Origin: an uncultured Alphaproteobacteria bacterium
GTDB lineage: Bacteria; Pseudomonadota; Alphaproteobacteria; Thalassobaculales; Thalassobaculaceae
Assembly (NCBI GenBank): GCA_902629125.1
Contig: CACOPQ010000008.1
Span: forward strand, 1-64,000
Direction: 5' to 3'
DNA: 64,000 nt
The number at the start of each line of letters is the position of its first letter. Position 1 is the first letter of the stretch. Below, in pieces: positions 63,202 to 64,000 of this stretch. The notes beneath the pieces are model-generated. The model was not told where the DNA came from. It did no database searches and worked only from the letters and a program-made list of their open reading frames with translations. Both the position numbers and the translations under genes were made by a program.

Positions 63202-64000
63202 TTAGTAACCCATTGCGCACCCATCTTTGCGGGGCTCTGAGCCGCCAATTAATACCCCGTCCTCGTGATTAATCCAGATGCACTGGCTTCCACCAAGAGG
63301 CTTGCGCAAATTTTCAATCTGGTGACCTCGATTTTCTAAATCCGCAAAGGTACTAGGTGAAAAATTCTCTTCCATTTGAAGTTGCTGATTAATGGCAAAA
63401 CTTCTCGGTTGATCCATCGCTTGCTGAACATCAAATCCAAGGTCCAAAACATTACTAATAAAATTAGCGTGACCCGCGGACTGGTATTGTCCACCCATTA
63501 CGCCGAATGGGGCGATAGTTTTTGTATCTTTTGTTATCATGCCAGGAATAATTGTGTGCATAGGGCGTTTCCCGCCTTCAATACAATTAACATGGTCTGG
63601 ATTAAGGTTAAAAGATGAACCACGATTTTGTAAAACAATACCTGTTTTTTCTGCCATGATACCCGAGCCGAAACCAGAAAATAAGGAATTGATGAACGAA
63701 ATCGCGTTTCCGTTGTCGTCAACACAGCATAGGTAAGTTGTGTCCGTATGGCTTGGAAAATCAGAGGGACCATAAGATTTTGCTTTAGCCATATCTATCT
63801 CTTTCTTAAGCGCACCAATATGCTTATCTGAAAGTAACCAATCTACCGGTATTTCACTAAATGACGGATCGGAGATGTAGGCATCTCTTTGGTGGTATGC
63901 CAGTTTGGTAGCCTCGGCGAGCAAGTGTATCCGATCTGCCTCCTTGAGACTTTTCATATTATAGTGACTGAGAATACGCAATATAATTAAAGCACAGATA
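63202..64000 (-). CDS. Gamma-glutamyltransferase family protein, C-terminal part (cut by the window edge)
   Basis: The frame is open through base 64000, so the N-terminal part lies outside the window; the visible TTG near 63981 is internal. The part seen covers the end of the large subunit (LKEADRIHLLAEATKLAYHQRD) and the whole small subunit, whose nucleophile Thr begins TTYLCCVDDNGNA at about 63740. The usual SS oxyanion motif is RPMHTIIPG here, as in the GGT-like acylase branch, so true glutathione hydrolysis is doubtful. The C-terminus SEPRKDGCAMGY is complete. Confidence 0.88.
   Translation of the reverse strand, partial: ICALIILRILSHYNMKSLKEADRIHLLAEATKLAYHQRDAYISDPSFSEIPVDWLLSDKHIGALKKEIDMAKAKSYGPSDFPSHTDTTYLCCVDDNGNAISFINSLFSGFGSGIMAEKTGIVLQNRGSSFNLNPDHVNCIEGGKRPMHTIIPGMITKDTKTIAPFGVMGGQYQSAGHANFISNVLDLGFDVQQAMDQPRSFAINQQLQMEENFSPSTFADLENRGHQIENLRKPLGGSQCIWINHEDGVLIGGSEPRKDGCAMGY

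Overview
This is an AT-rich stretch (roughly 40% G+C by eye) from a Gram-negative alphaproteobacterium, most likely a free-living marine Rhodospirillales-like lineage. The evidence is gene order as much as gene content: rpsF-rpsR-DUF2232-rplI-dnaB-alr-(mlaE-mlaF)-radA-cvpA, fabD-fabG-acpP-fabF-mltG-gmk, the opposed rsmA-pdxA-surA-lptD-lptG-lptF block, pepA-holC and TPR-bamB-der are alphaproteobacterial arrangements, and DUF3126, DUF2794 and DUF2232 are alphaproteobacterial families. TTG and GTG starts are common. I see no rRNA, tRNA, CRISPR array, insertion sequence, phage gene or origin.

Layout. 0-9.9 kb: mixed metabolic genes (SMR exporter, FAD oxidoreductase, luciferase-like flavoenzyme, IlvD/Edd dehydratase, CbiX chelatase with a His-rich tail, lactate-dehydrogenase-type flavoenzyme with a LysE exporter, GST, TrhO). 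9.9-11.7 kb: small regulatory or unknown genes (PilZ, DUF2794). 11.8-42 kb: core genome, covering outer-membrane assembly (bamB, surA, lptD/F/G, MlaEF-like), replication and repair (dnaB, radA, holC), translation (rpsF, rpsR, rplI, der, rsmA), fatty-acid synthesis and cell wall (alr, mltG). 42-64 kb: an accessory catabolic region of short operons in alternating orientation, acting on hydroxy acids, oxo acids and CoA thioesters.

How the accessory genes may work together. One operon (RraA-family aldolase, D-2-hydroxyacid dehydrogenase, HpcH/HpaI aldolase, Ldh2/ComC-family dehydrogenase) faces a 2-keto-3-deoxygluconate kinase. A second (two-subunit TPP decarboxylase of the sulfopyruvate/phosphonopyruvate type plus an MFS transporter) faces a molybdopterin S/N-oxide reductase, which is followed almost without a gap by an SDR dehydrogenase and a spermidine-synthase-like enzyme with altered active-site residues. 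An acyl-CoA synthetase, a second 2-hydroxyacid dehydrogenase, a two-subunit 3-oxoacid CoA-transferase, a nitronate-monooxygenase-type flavoenzyme, a metal-dependent cyclase-family hydrolase, an EamA transporter, a Gfo/Idh/MocA oxidoreductase and a truncated (by the window edge) gamma-glutamyltransferase-family gene complete it. The most promising new biology is the 43-55 kb region: it joins both dehydrogenase families used for sulfolactate interconversion with a ComDE-type decarboxylase and its own transporter, but no canonical sulfonate-releasing enzyme is present in the window.

Several starts were moved from the longest possible reading frame because the upstream in-frame TTG/GTG lies inside the Shine-Dalgarno sequence (rplI, fabF, the 45-kb dehydrogenase, kdgK).
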